A stretch of DNA of 64,000 nt, taken from assembly GCF_964355755.1 (NCBI RefSeq), contig NC_092675.1, positions 11,485,312-11,549,311 of the forward strand, read 5' to 3'. The translations under genes were made by a program, and so were the position numbers. Under the pieces are notes generated by a model that made no database searches, had not been told where the DNA came from, and worked only from the letters and a program-made list of their open reading frames with translations. Source of the DNA: Antedon mediterranea. Lineage: Eukaryota > Echinodermata > Crinoidea > Comatulida > Antedonidae. Below, one piece after another: positions 10,866 to 20,943 of the stretch (position 1 is the first letter of the stretch; each line of letters opens with the position of its first letter).

Positions 10866-11740
10866 GCTTCAAGCGTTTGGTTCTAAATCATCTGAAAAAG
10901 TTACTCCCCATTGGTTTCGACCAGCATCAGTTTGCGTACTGTTCAAACAGGTCTACTGAAGATGCGGTCACATGCATGTTGCATAAGGTACTAGAACACC
11001 TGGATCGTGAGAAGCGATATGTTGTTTATTGACTTCAGCTCGGCATTCCAAAACTCAGATCGATAACACAATACGTGTGCTGAGAACAACCTAATATTCT
11101 GTTAATAAAACCAAGAGAATTGTTGTCGACTTTAGAAAATATAAGTCAAATAAATTTCCGCTGTATATAAATAACTCTCAAGTTGAAATTGTGGATTATT
11201 TTAAGGTGTGGTGATCACTAGCGATCTAAAATGGCACAACCATATTACCAAGTGTACTAAAAAGGCCTAACAACGCCTTTACTTTTTACGTAAACTTAAA
11301 TCCTTCGGAGTGGACCCTTTCATTATGACAGTTTTCTATAAGTCCGTCATTGAAAGTGTACTCACCTTAAGTATTATTTTGTGGTTCACTGGGGCCACAA
11401 ATAAAGATAAGTCTGATCTACAACGTGTTATTAAGTATGCACCACATCTTATTGGAATAGAACAGAGCACTATTGAATTCATTTTCGGGAAGCGTTTAAC
11501 TAAGAAAACGCATTGTATATTGCTAGATTTAAGCCATCCCATGCATAATGTATTTGAGATGTCTGGTTTTGATTTTTAGCTTTAAGCGGTGATACTCAAT
11601 ACACATGTCACAGATTCGAACTCGACGTACTAAGCATTAATATCAATGGCCAAGGCGTTTTACTCACTGGGCCAAACTATGATTTACAAAAATCATTCTG
11701 TTCAAAGAATAGGTGTTATTAATTAAAACTTCAACGACGC
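10866..11740 (+). pseudogene. LINE RT relic with internal deletion
   Basis: Translation pieces include LDQHQFAYCSNRSTEDAVTC, MLFIDFSSAF, NKTKRIVVDFRK, VVITSDLKWHNHITKCTKKA and FGVDPFIMTVFYKSVIESVL. These are RT fingers/palm and the thumb region of a Rex/CR1-like non-LTR element. The part between DFSSAF and NKTK, including the catalytic YADD, is deleted. Stops and frameshifts are present. Confidence 0.8.
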
Positions 11741-12037
11741 AATCACTCACTGTTTTATTTGGCGGCCCGGCATGGTATTTGTAGATCCGGCCATGGTGGT
11801 ACACAACAGAGGAGGTTGCATAGTTATACAGTCACGTAACATGATCGCAGAGAGGTCAAAATACTGCTATTTTTTGCCTTTTTTATGGTTTTTCCTTAAA
11901 ATTCAGGAAAGAGACATAGCTTATAATGCGCGGCCCATCAATAAATATCAGTGTGCCAAATGTGAGCATGTATTGTTCAGTGGTTATCGTTCAATTTAGT
12001 AGCATTAATATATAGATATTATTATTTTATATTTTAG

Positions 12038-12185
12038 TGTCAAGTGATGAATGGCAAATAGACTCCATTATCCAAGAACAGGAATTGGTTGGTGTAGCTA
12101 TTAACAATGTATGCATACATCCTGGTGGGAAGAGGCTACTTGTGCACTGCAGAGATAACATTATTCGTATGTTAGACTTGAGAAT
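12038..12185 (+). CDS. AHI1: AHI1 exon, WD40 blade
   Basis: Acceptor ATTTTAG, donor GTAAGT. It enters in phase 1 and leaves in phase 2. It encodes SSDEWQIDSIIQEQELVGVA followed by INNVCIHPGGKRLLVHCRDN and IIRMLDLR. The PGGKRLLVH...D..IRMLDLR stretch matches the blade preceding the GAANYRE-type blade of vertebrate AHI1. The 8.2-kb intron before it holds a split LINE, a deleted LINE and DNA elements. Confidence 0.92.
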
Positions 12186-12394
12186 GTAAGTTTTTTTCAT
12201 ATAGAAAATGCTAGTGTAAGCTTCTTTGTTGCCTTACATAATTCTTAATTTTCCAGGAAAAGAATTGTCTTTTTTCAGGAGTTCCGTTGTGTTTGAACAA
12301 TCCCACCCACATCATCCTCCCCTACATCAGCATCCTGTTGTTAGATTGCCTTGATTATAGTTAATAACACATAACATTTGTCTTCTATATCTAT

Positions 12395-14165
12395 ATATAA
12401 ATTTACGTAAGGGCAAAATTTGGTAAATCGCGCGTTACTTCTAGAATGTTTACTCGATGGTATATAAAGTTGGTTCGTACTTTCGGTACTGATTTTAACC
12501 ACCTGATGCAACCCTGTTTACTAATTAAATTGAGTTAGATAATTAGTTATTGACAATTAAAACGAATTTAGGTTCAACGATTTGCCCCAAATAGTGGTGT
12601 TTTCCGATCGTGGTATACACTGTCTAATGCATGTCCATCGTGAAAAATACCCGCATACAATAATACAATGATGCTTCGCATTTTCCTATCTCCTCCTACG
12701 ATAATTGTTTTTAATGGCTGAAAACCGGTTGAACAGCTCGAATACAGCATCATAATGTTGAAGACAGGCCGATTTTCTTTTAAAAATACTATTTTGATAG
12801 ATTTAATATACGTTTATACAAATGACAAATGTATTGATTTGCGATGAATGGAACATTCCAAATTATTTGGTTTAACCATACTTGCATTCCTCCATGGTTT
12901 AACACAAGTAGGTAAATTTATGGACCCTTGGAGAATAAACATAAATAGTATTGCAATGCTACACAATACTGCAAATAGGTATTAACCACTTTTGATCGCC
13001 ATTTGAATCGAAAGTGTGTTGGTACTGTTAGATATAATATAAACAAATATACTAATTAACTGTATTACTGTGAGTGTGGGTAGCCCCTACTTTTAGATTA
13101 TAAACACATAAAAATATAAAACTTTATTACTGACAGTTGCTTTTCAACGTTTGTATTAATTAATAATTTCAAAAAATATAAACGTAGTAGTGGTCTTTAA
13201 ATGTACTTTACTATTTCAATCCCCAGTTTTAACAAAGTATTTAATCGGAAATGTTTTACTCTATTTAGTGGTATATTATTTATAGGCCTATAAAAAAAAT
13301 ATTTCGTTTCTGAGTGGATAATAAAGAAATATAAAGAATAATTTAATATAAAGAATATATTTAAAAATTGTTCCTCTTTGTACCTATCCTCATCCCCAAC
13401 CCTAAACTCTAATGTTAGATACGAAACACAAATTGGGTTCGTTTAAATGAGTCCAAATAAAAAATGTGGACTCATTTTGTGACAAGTTTCTTAGGTGCTA
13501 ATTTTGGTTGACTACATAAATCATTGTGTCTATTTATTTGTTTCTGTAAACGACAATGTTTTATAGTCCCGCCGTACGTACATTTGAAATCGCCATTTTT
13601 TGTACGCTGAAATTACTATGTATTGGAGAACCATCTGTGGGCACGAACTAGATGGTAGTATATATAAATTTACGTAAGGGCAAAATTCTGTAAATCACGC
13701 GTTATTTCTAGAATGTTTACTCTATGGTATATAAAGTTGGTTCGTACTTTCAGACTGATTTTAACCACCTGATGTAATTGTAACCCTGTTTACTAATTAA
13801 ATTGAGTTTGATAATTAGTTATTGACAATTAAAACGAATTTGGGTTCAACGATTTGCCCCAAATAGGGGTGTCCATCAAAATACCGGCACACAATAATAC
13901 AAGGATGCTTTTTTCCTATCTCCTCCTACGATAATTGTTTTTAATGGCTGAAAACTGGTTGAACAGCTTGAGTACAGCATCATAATGTTGAAAACAGGCC
14001 GATTTTCTTTAAAAAATACTATTTTGATAGATTACGTTTATACAAATGTATTGATTTGCGATGAATGGAACATTCCAAATTGTTTTGTTTAACCATGGAT
14101 TGGAGGTATATACTTCCATGGTTTAACACAGATAAATTTATGGGCCCTTAGCAGTATCATTGAAT
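12395..14165. repeat. direct repeats of about 500-560 bp flanking a 700-bp spacer
   Basis: Bases 12395-12955 and 13661-14165 are diverged direct copies. Both begin TATATAAATTTACGTAAGGG and end near CCATGGTTTAACACA...AAATTTATGG. The repeat distance is about 1266. They could be LTRs of a tiny LTR-type (TRIM-like) element or a segmental duplication. No primer-binding site or coding region is recognised, so the class is open. Confidence 0.6.
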
Positions 14166-14189
14166 CAGGCAATGTCAAAATATAATAAC

Positions 14190-14285
14190 ATTTATTTTAA
14201 CACTTTGACTGCCAAACACGGAGATCTTCGTGTTTGGAAATACAACGCTTGACTGCCAAACACGGAGATCTCTGTGTTTCGCGTT
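14190..14285 (+). repeat. piggyBac-like end with repeated palindrome
   Basis: TTAACACTTTGACTGCC is followed by two copies of GACTGCCAAACACGGAGATC, each leading into CGTGTTT, so each makes a hairpin. TTAA plus CACTTTGACTGCC resembles a piggyBac-type terminus. No partner end was found. Confidence 0.4.
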
Positions 14286-15116
14286 TTGTAACGAAATATT
14301 TTACTTTGAAAGTAACTAATCTGGTTACGAACGATCAACTGTCAAAACACTACCTGTCGAAACATCAACATACCCAGCGTATCACAGTAGCGTGTATCGG
14401 CCGCGCTAGCTAGACCGGCGAAGCATTAAAAAGGTTTTTGTGGATTGGCATGTTTATTTGTTATCTGAATAAAAAATAATGGTGTCATTTTGAATATGAA
14501 GTCTTCAATTTTATTATTTATTATTGTATGTATACCCTAATTGTTTCGGTGTTTCACTAAGTGACCGAGTTTCACACAATAGACCTGTTTGGAAATGGTA
14601 TAAATATCATCAGTACTACTGTATTCTAATGTGTACTAGGCTAGGCCTAGTAGCAAAACAATTCCGAACCAACTTTAGGCCTGGTTGACTAGGCTTTACT
14701 ATGTGGATTTTGGCGAAATTGTGACGTAAGATTTATAAAATGTAATACATTTTTAGATAAGTGATAACTTGTTTTTAAAGGCCTTTCGATGCCGTCTAAC
14801 TAACATTCACTTTTTTTGTTGATCTCAACGAGCGATACTTTCGTAGTGTGATGTCTTGCACAAAATCGCGAATATCTCAACTTTCGTGAAACTACGAAAA
14901 ACTAAAAAAGTGGGTTACTTTTATTTTTTAGTCTAAATTACATATCAAATCAGATCACTACCTTCAGCTGAGGTAGTGGAGTCTCTCTTGTACCACAAAA
15001 TCTGCACCACCGATTAAACTGCAATAACTGACTATTAGCTTTAAAAAATGATGTATTTAATTAATGAACATCACATTAATAGGGCGCACTCACAGAATTA
15101 ATTTAAACTTCATGGG
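14286..15116. other. intronic sequence, no gene seen
   Basis: AT-rich with TAGGCCTAG-type strings near 14640-14690. No ORF or RNA gene is supported. Confidence 0.5.
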
Positions 15117-15310
15117 CAGATTTATTTATTTATTTATTTATTACCATATTTACTGAAGGTAGCCTATCCAGTTCCTAATAGAACTGATCATTCAGGGCCC
15201 TCGATAAAACAAACATACAGTACAACACATAAAATATTAAATATTCAAATGACATAAAATATATTAAAGGCTTAACAATTTACAATGATTATATAAAATT
15301 CATATAAAAG
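15117..15310 (-). mobile_element. LINE 3'-end fragment
   Basis: On the minus strand a short 3' segment ends in (TAAA)n, seen as TTTATTTATTTATTTATTTA on the plus strand at 15121. A unique stretch with GGAACTGGATAGGCTACC precedes it. This is the pattern of a heavily 5'-truncated LINE tail. No codons are recognised. Confidence 0.5.
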
Positions 15311-15331
15311 TTAAAATCGTTGACAGATAAA

Positions 15332-15356
15332 AATATATATATATATATATATATAA
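15332..15356. repeat. (AT)n microsatellite
   Basis: About twelve uninterrupted AT units. Confidence 0.9.
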
Positions 15357-15467
15357 ACAAATCAGGCAAAGAACATTAATTCTAAACCGCCCGGTGATAT
15401 ACTGAAATTTAATTAATTAATTTGAAACGATAAAGATGAGGAAAATCTGTGAGAATGAGAAAAAGTC

Positions 15468-15538
15468 GCCCCAACCGAGACTCGAACTCGGACCGCCTCC
15501 TTGATATGCAGATGTCCTAACCATTAGACCACTGGGGC
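15468..15538 (-). tRNA. tRNA-like sequence (pseudo-tRNA or SINE head)
   Basis: On the minus strand 71 bases have a tRNA plan: acceptor GCCCCAG pairing with TTGGGGC, A-box TGGTCTAATGG, and a T-arm with stem CCGAG/CTCGG and loop TTCGAGT. The anticodon stem TCTGC/GGAGG has a G-G mismatch, and the loop would give ATC, which is unusual. It lies in the 3' flank of the Penelope-like element. A decayed tRNA gene or SINE is more likely than a working tRNA. Confidence 0.45.
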
Positions 15539-15676
15539 TTTCATGGTATTGTTCGAACTCGATTGGATAGCGACTTTAAATAAAATATAAAACATAAGTG
15601 ACACAGTTGTCTCATAGTGCTTAATAGAAGTGAGTCATCAGGAAGTCGTATACAATAGCCTATTGTTTTAGATAAA

Positions 15677-15795
15677 CTATTTGGATCTGCAATTTAGTAA
15701 GAATTTTTTCCTATGTCTACAAGTAGAGACTAACTCGTTCTTACGGTTCAGTGAGCATAGCTCTGGTTGACATATAATAATATACTTTTCATATA
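15677..15795 (-). pseudogene. PLE C-terminal fragment beyond the inserted element
   Basis: The minus strand reads YEKYIIICQPELCSLNRKNE, then LVSTCRHRKKFLLNC before a stop. It continues in frame from CNLCI on the other side of the 15796-17092 insertion once one TA copy is removed. This is the usual PLE ending, in which EK and a Cys/His/Lys-rich segment close the GIY-YIG domain. Confidence 0.85.
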
Positions 15796-17092
15796 CAGTC
15801 AACTCTCCCAATACCGGACACCCTTGGGCGGGCATATATTTTCCGGTTTTTCGAAAGTCCGGTTTCCTGAAAATATATTTTTAAAGTCATCACGTTGTCA
15901 CCGAATGCTGCCCGGTACGGTCTCCTAGCGTAGGGAAGGCCTAGGCTAGGCTATGATTGTGTCAATCTAGTTTTAATTAAATAAATACTGATAGGCCTAG
16001 GCCTACTTTATTAATATTAAGCTACAGTAATTCAATTTACCTTTTTTAAAAGTTACATTATTTACTGTACCAATAAAACATGTTACAAAAGTAAATTATT
16101 GTTTCTCAATGTGTTTTTAACGGCAAAAAGGCCTACGTACGTACGTACGGTGAACATAATTTCGGTCTGTTTATTGTTTTTCGTGAGCTAGCTAGCAGCA
16201 GCAGCATGGGTGAAGGGCTTTGATTGATGCGCATGTGCAGAGGTGTCATAATCAAATAAAAACGCCCACACCTAGACCACATGTTTTTTAAGCTCCTTTA
16301 TTTTGACGTAATTTGATAGCAATGATGAAAATTGATTAGGTAAACGAGCCAAGCAATAGTGACACAATAATTAATTGGTAACATTTCAAAGTTTATTAAC
16401 ACTAGTTAAGTCAAGTTCATTCCGTTTATGTTTTGCCATAATGATTTCCAAATTTTATAATGATGCACATTTTTAGTCCCGTTTTTAGTGAAACATTTAA
16501 AGTCCTATTGCAATTGTGAATTTAACAATAATTTAAACAAAACAAAGACACAGGAATGTAAATTTAACTTTATTAAAAAACAATTCATATGCTAAAAAAC
16601 AGGGAGTTGTTAACAACTCCCTGCTAAAAACAATAGAGACATAGCGCTTCGATGTGAAAAAGCCCACCGCAGTTCGATACGCAACAAAGCAATTGCCGCC
16701 TCGTGGGTTAACAATGAACTGACCTGTCAATCACAGTGTAGTGCTCCATGGCAACATTATTTGATCGTACCGCGAAACGTCGCGCACTTCATGCATGGTG
16801 AGGGTATGGTTAAAAGCTTTTGTACATTGTGAATGTAGTGAATCCGAGTCAGCGACGACGATGTTACGTTGTTTTCGTAAATATTTGGAGTTTTTTAACC
16901 GTCAGTCCGGTTTTCAGACGCTAATTTTCGTGTTTTGTACTTCATAATTTGTCCGGATTCCGGAATTGGGTATTCCGGTGTTCATAATAAATTACAGTAC
17001 ATTTAGAATAGGGACAAATTGGGCCCTCCAAAAAAGTCCGGTTTTTCGTGAATTCCGGTTTTGGGAGAGTCCGGTATTGGGAGAGTTGACTG
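15796..17092. mobile_element. pogo/Tigger-like TIR element, TA target
   Basis: The ends are inverted copies of CAGTCAACTCTCCCAATACC, flanked by TA on both sides. CAGT ends with TA duplication are typical of the Tc1/mariner-pogo group. Further inverted CCGG-containing segments lie subterminally. No transposase is recognised in its 1297 bp, so it is non-autonomous. It interrupts the PLE ORF. Confidence 0.8.
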
Positions 17093-18514
17093 TATACATA
17101 AATTACATCTTTTGTTAATATTTGAGTAAGGTTTGCATTTCTTTATAATTTTCCATTTAATTGAGTAGTTTGTTTTAGAGTCTTTAAGTGTCCATATATA
17201 TTTACTGAGTTCCGTTGCGTTTCTTAGTTTTTCGTTCCGGAATGAAGACGTATGGTTTCTGTATCTGGTTTTAAACTGGTTTTCAGTTAGTCCGACATAT
17301 GTTTCTTCTTTTGATGAATCTTCTCTCTTTACTGTAGCTTGGTAAACTACGCCTTTTGTTAGGCAGTTACCTGGGAGCGGGCATTCATTGGGATTGCGGC
17401 AGTTACATCCGCTTGTTTTCGCGTTGGTTTTCGTAGACTTTTCTTTGGCTATCACATATTTGTTGTGTGCGTTAATTACTTTGTCTACGCTGGGCATGCA
17501 ACTGTAGCTTAGTTTCAAGGTATTTCTGTTAAATATTTTTCTGAGTTTCTTGCCGGCAGGAAAACAATCTTCTACTATAGCTAAAAACTTGTGGCCGATG
17601 TTGGTTGCTACGTTTTTGCTGAATGGTGGGTTAAACCAAATTATGTTTCTGGTACGTGAATTTTTGGGCTTCTGCTGTTCAGCATTGAACTCAAGTTGAT
17701 GATTGTATCCGCTTTCTTTGAGGGCTTCCTGGTATATGGGTGCAGATGCGTGAAATGTATCTTTGTCTGATGAGATGTCAGAAAGGCGTCTATTTATAGC
17801 AAGTGGGATGTTGCGGATGATAGATGGAGGATGGTTGCTGTCATGGTGCACGTAGGTTGGTTTGTTATTAGGCTTAGTGAAAGGTCGTAAGATCCCTGTC
17901 ATTAGGTCGAACGTTACATCCAAATAATTGACTATTTTCTTGTTAGCATCAATTGTTAGCTTGAGGTTGTTCTCCTGGAAAACCTTACAAATATCTTTCT
18001 TGATTAGCTCAATCGTTTTGGCTGATTCGCGAAACGCAGCTAGGCCATCGTCGCGGTATAGACCAATTTGGTTGCCATATTTGTTAGACAGTTGCGACAA
18101 AAGATATGTACCTACGATTTCACAGGTTTCAGCACCGTCAAAGCTTCCCATTGTGACGTCAAACACAGGTTGGTTTTCAGTTCCTTTTTTGCACCATGTA
18201 GCGTTATCATGGAAAAGGAGTGACTTTTTTGCTTGGATAATAATATTTGTTTCTTCATCGGAGATTGCTTCAAACTCGGAGGCGAATTCAAGGGCTTTTT
18301 TAAGTAGGTCGATGGTTATTGACGGGTAGAAATCAACTATGTCGAAGCAAATAAACGAGTGCTTCTCCTTGTTTTGAATGTTCTTATACCATTCGATAAC
18401 AGAATTAGTGTTCTTCCATTGATTTAATCCTGTAGACGCTATTATTTTCTTATTTATTCTTTCAAGAATTTGTTTACTTACGATGCCAATTTCTGATTTC
18501 GATGGGTTGATCAA
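17003..18514 (-). pseudogene. PLE RT and GIY-YIG endonuclease, main part
   Basis: The open frame continues the upstream LESRIER*AEKEAFITLKDH segment after an in-frame stop. RT motifs: HSFICFDIVDFYPSI (motif A), GSFDGAETCEIVGTYLLSQL, GLYRDDGLAAF (catalytic YRDD) and KIVNYLDVTFDL. A Cys cluster CNCRNPNECPLPGNC follows, then GVVYQATV and ETYVGLTENQFKTRYRNH, the GIY-YIG module with its conserved Arg and His. The last ~30 codons after CNLCI come from the inserted TIR element; the true C-terminus resumes at 15795. Confidence 0.88.
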
Positions 18515-18970
18515 TCTACATGTCGGGTTGTTCTCGAAGTTGGGTTTGTGGTCTTTTAGTGTTATAAAAGCTTCCTTCTCGGCTCAACGTTCGATTCTGC
18601 TTTCCAATTTTAGTTTTGCGGCGGTTTCATATTCATCTTTGGCTAATTTTGAAGTTGTGCTTTTATATATATATATACATAGTACGAACAATATTAACTG
18701 GAAATAAATTGTTTAAGTTCACGTTTAAAGGAAATAACATTTTCAGATTGTCGAATGATTTTAGGAATCATATTAAAATACATAGGCGCTTTATAACTGA
18801 AACATTGTTTAAAAATCTCTAAAGAAGGTCGAGGAATAATATAATAACAATTAGAGATGGATCTGGTAAATAGGTCAAAGATAAAGCATAATTGTAAACA
18901 TTTTGACAGTAACTTGGATGGTATTTTCACTCTTAATAATTTATATAGCTTGCGTCCCTTTTCCTTTTAG

Positions 18971-19104
18971 TAATTCAATTATACAACGATATGTTGGTGC
19001 CTTAAACTTCCGGGAGCATGTTCGTAGCACGCTGACAGAGTGTGGAACGTTTGTCATATCAGGAAGCGAGGATTGTCAAGCTTACGTATGGAACACAGAT
19101 ACAG
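18971..19104 (+). CDS. AHI1: AHI1 exon, WD40 blade
   Basis: Acceptor TTCCTTTTAG, donor GTATCT. Entered in phase 2, it completes an Ile codon with the last two bases of the previous exon. It encodes NSIIQRYVGALNFREHVRST and LTECGTFVISGSEDCQAYVW. The FREHVRSTLTECGT and SGSED...VW motifs are the best-conserved AHI1 signature in the window. It lies about 300 bp downstream of the truncated 5' end of the minus-strand Penelope-like element. Confidence 0.93.
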
Positions 19105-19417
19105 GTATCTATATATGTTTAATTCTGAGATTGAAAGTATAATGAATAGAAATTTTTATAGAATAGCTACAGTACCTTTTCTATCTCAGATGTAACATAA
19201 ATTGTTCTGGGTGTGACATCACTTTGGTGTCGAGTATCAAAGTATTTTGCACTCTATCTAGCAAAATTAACTGTTGGTGGTGACATTCAATTTCAAAATT
19301 GCTTTTTTGATAAAAAATCAAATCAGTTGGATGATATCCTCTAGCAATAGTTAGCATTGTGTAATGTGTATTTTTATAGTTTGAAAGGCAAACAATTATT
19401 TTGTTTTTTGTCAAAAG

Positions 19418-19558
19418 GTGATCAAGTTGCATCTTATAGTACACTAGGCTACCATCATCCAGTGTGTGATGTTGATTACCATCCCTATGATCACATCCTG
19501 GCTGTATGTGCCTATGGAGAAAGTCATTCTGTTAAAATCTACTGCTATGATGCCAAAA
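19418..19558 (+). CDS. AHI1: AHI1 exon, last WD40 blade seen
   Basis: Acceptor GTCAAAAG, donor GTAAGA. Phase 1 in and out. It encodes GDQVASYSTLGYHHPVCDVD, YHPYDHILAVCAYGESHSVK and IYCYDAKS. The P-V-C-D-V-D-Y-H-P and A-V-C-A-Y-G segments correspond to the last blade of AHI1. The intron before it is only 313 bp and free of recognisable TEs, unlike its neighbours. Confidence 0.93.
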
Positions 19559-20194
19559 GTAAGATTTGTTTACTTTGAACTATTGTGTCTATAAATACAT
19601 TGATAGCGTCACAGCAAACTTTATGTTTAAAGTGTCACTCATTTATTCTAGATATAGTTATTACCAGAACAAACTTTATTTAACCAAACGTTATGTGAGA
19701 TAAAGGTCACAGAACATTCTTGTGGATTTCATGAAGGTATACTTATTTTAATAAATTGTATCTCAATTTATAGACATAAGCATGATTAACAGAGACATTG
19801 GGTGAGTGAGCACGTACAACTTTTTTGCTCTCGATTTTCACCTTTCAAAGAGACATTTATCTTTGTTTTTTCCCGATTGTATCATTATCATCGTAAATAG
19901 CATCTAGGACTTATCATGTAAACTTTTAAAGATGATGGTCAATGCTCTGTCGGTGTAAATAAGCAGTGAGTATTTTACCCCCATGATACCGCATCTATTG
20001 CCATTGGCTCGCCGTTGAAAGCACTGCAAGGTTAACTATTACTGTGCTAGCCATATGCAAATCAAAATCCTTCAATAAGGTTTCCAAACATCTGCGTCAC
20101 TTATGCAAATTAGTAAATTTGGCCGAAATTACCAGCTGTGATTGTGACCTGATATGTAAAACAGTGGTGGTACTGTATAAAAGCAAGTGTAATC

Positions 20195-20687
20195 ATGGCC
20201 CCGAAGTTAGATGTTGATAAGCTGAAGAAAGACTTGCTTCAGGAGCTGACTACTTCTATTACTGAGACATTAAACAAAGCATTTGATAAGCTGCAGGAGC
20301 AAATCAGTAATATTGAAACCAGATTGGACTATTTAGAACAATATTCACGTCGCAATAACCTTAGATTCTACGGTTTACAGGACTCGACAAAGTCAACTGA
20401 TGATTTGGTGGCGGAGGTTATTCGCGACAATCATTGTTCGGTTCAATTCAATCAGGACCCGTAACAATGTGTTTGCAGCCAAATCCAAACTGAAGGGTAT
20501 GCCGGTTTATATCTCGGAAGACTTAACAAAAGCAAATTTCAATCTCTTTTGGAAGGTAAGACACCATGATGGAGTTCAACGTGCCTGGACTAACAGATGC
20601 AAGATATGGGCCCTGTGTAAAGGTGAAGAAAAACCCAAGCATATCAAGAATGAAAATGATTTTGAACGACTGATTGCTGAACATTAA
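20195..20687 (+). pseudogene. LINE ORF1 with internal deletion
   Basis: It begins MAPKLDVDKLKKDLLQELTT with a coiled coil, then LEQYSRRNNLRFYGL, the start of an L1-type ORF1 RNA-binding domain. The frame then breaks. A second frame resumes at IIVRFNSIRTRNNVFAAKSK and ends KNENDFERLIAEH at 20687. The middle of the RRM-like domain is missing. Such ORF1 proteins bind LINE RNA. Confidence 0.8.
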
Positions 20688-20943
20688 GAACGTTTAGACT
20701 GTGCGGTGTCATTAACAGTTCGTTTCTTACCGACGGAATGTGACCATTATTTGTTGATTTTAGATAGCAAAAACGTGTTCTCTTGTTTTTATTTCAATGT
20801 TTACTATGTTCGTTTGGCTAAGTGTTCTCATATGTGCTAGCGTTTTTAAAGTGAGTACTTTACTTATTTTTTTTACTGATAATGGATAATTTATTTATCA
20901 TAAATTGGGGCGTAATAATGTTGCTATCAAATTAAGTATTCTA

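Larger units (their letters stand above)
15677..18665 (-). mobile_element. Penelope-like element (PLE), 5'-truncated, split by a DNA element
   Basis: The minus-strand coding region runs from about 18665 to a TAG at 15677-15679. It is interrupted by the TIR element 15796-17092. It encodes an RT with a YRDDGLA core and a C-terminal GIY-YIG endonuclease, the combination that defines PLEs. The 5' side ends in a TA repeat near 18670. One in-frame TGA (after LESRIER) and the inserted element inactivate it. It is antisense to AHI1. Confidence 0.88.

Noticed and set aside
12395-14165. LTR retrotransposon
   Set aside because: No gag, protease, RT or integrase codons and no clear primer-binding site between the repeats; kept only as a direct-repeat pair.
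17928-18329. 133-codon plus-strand ORF
   Set aside because: It is the shadow of the minus-strand PLE reverse transcriptase.
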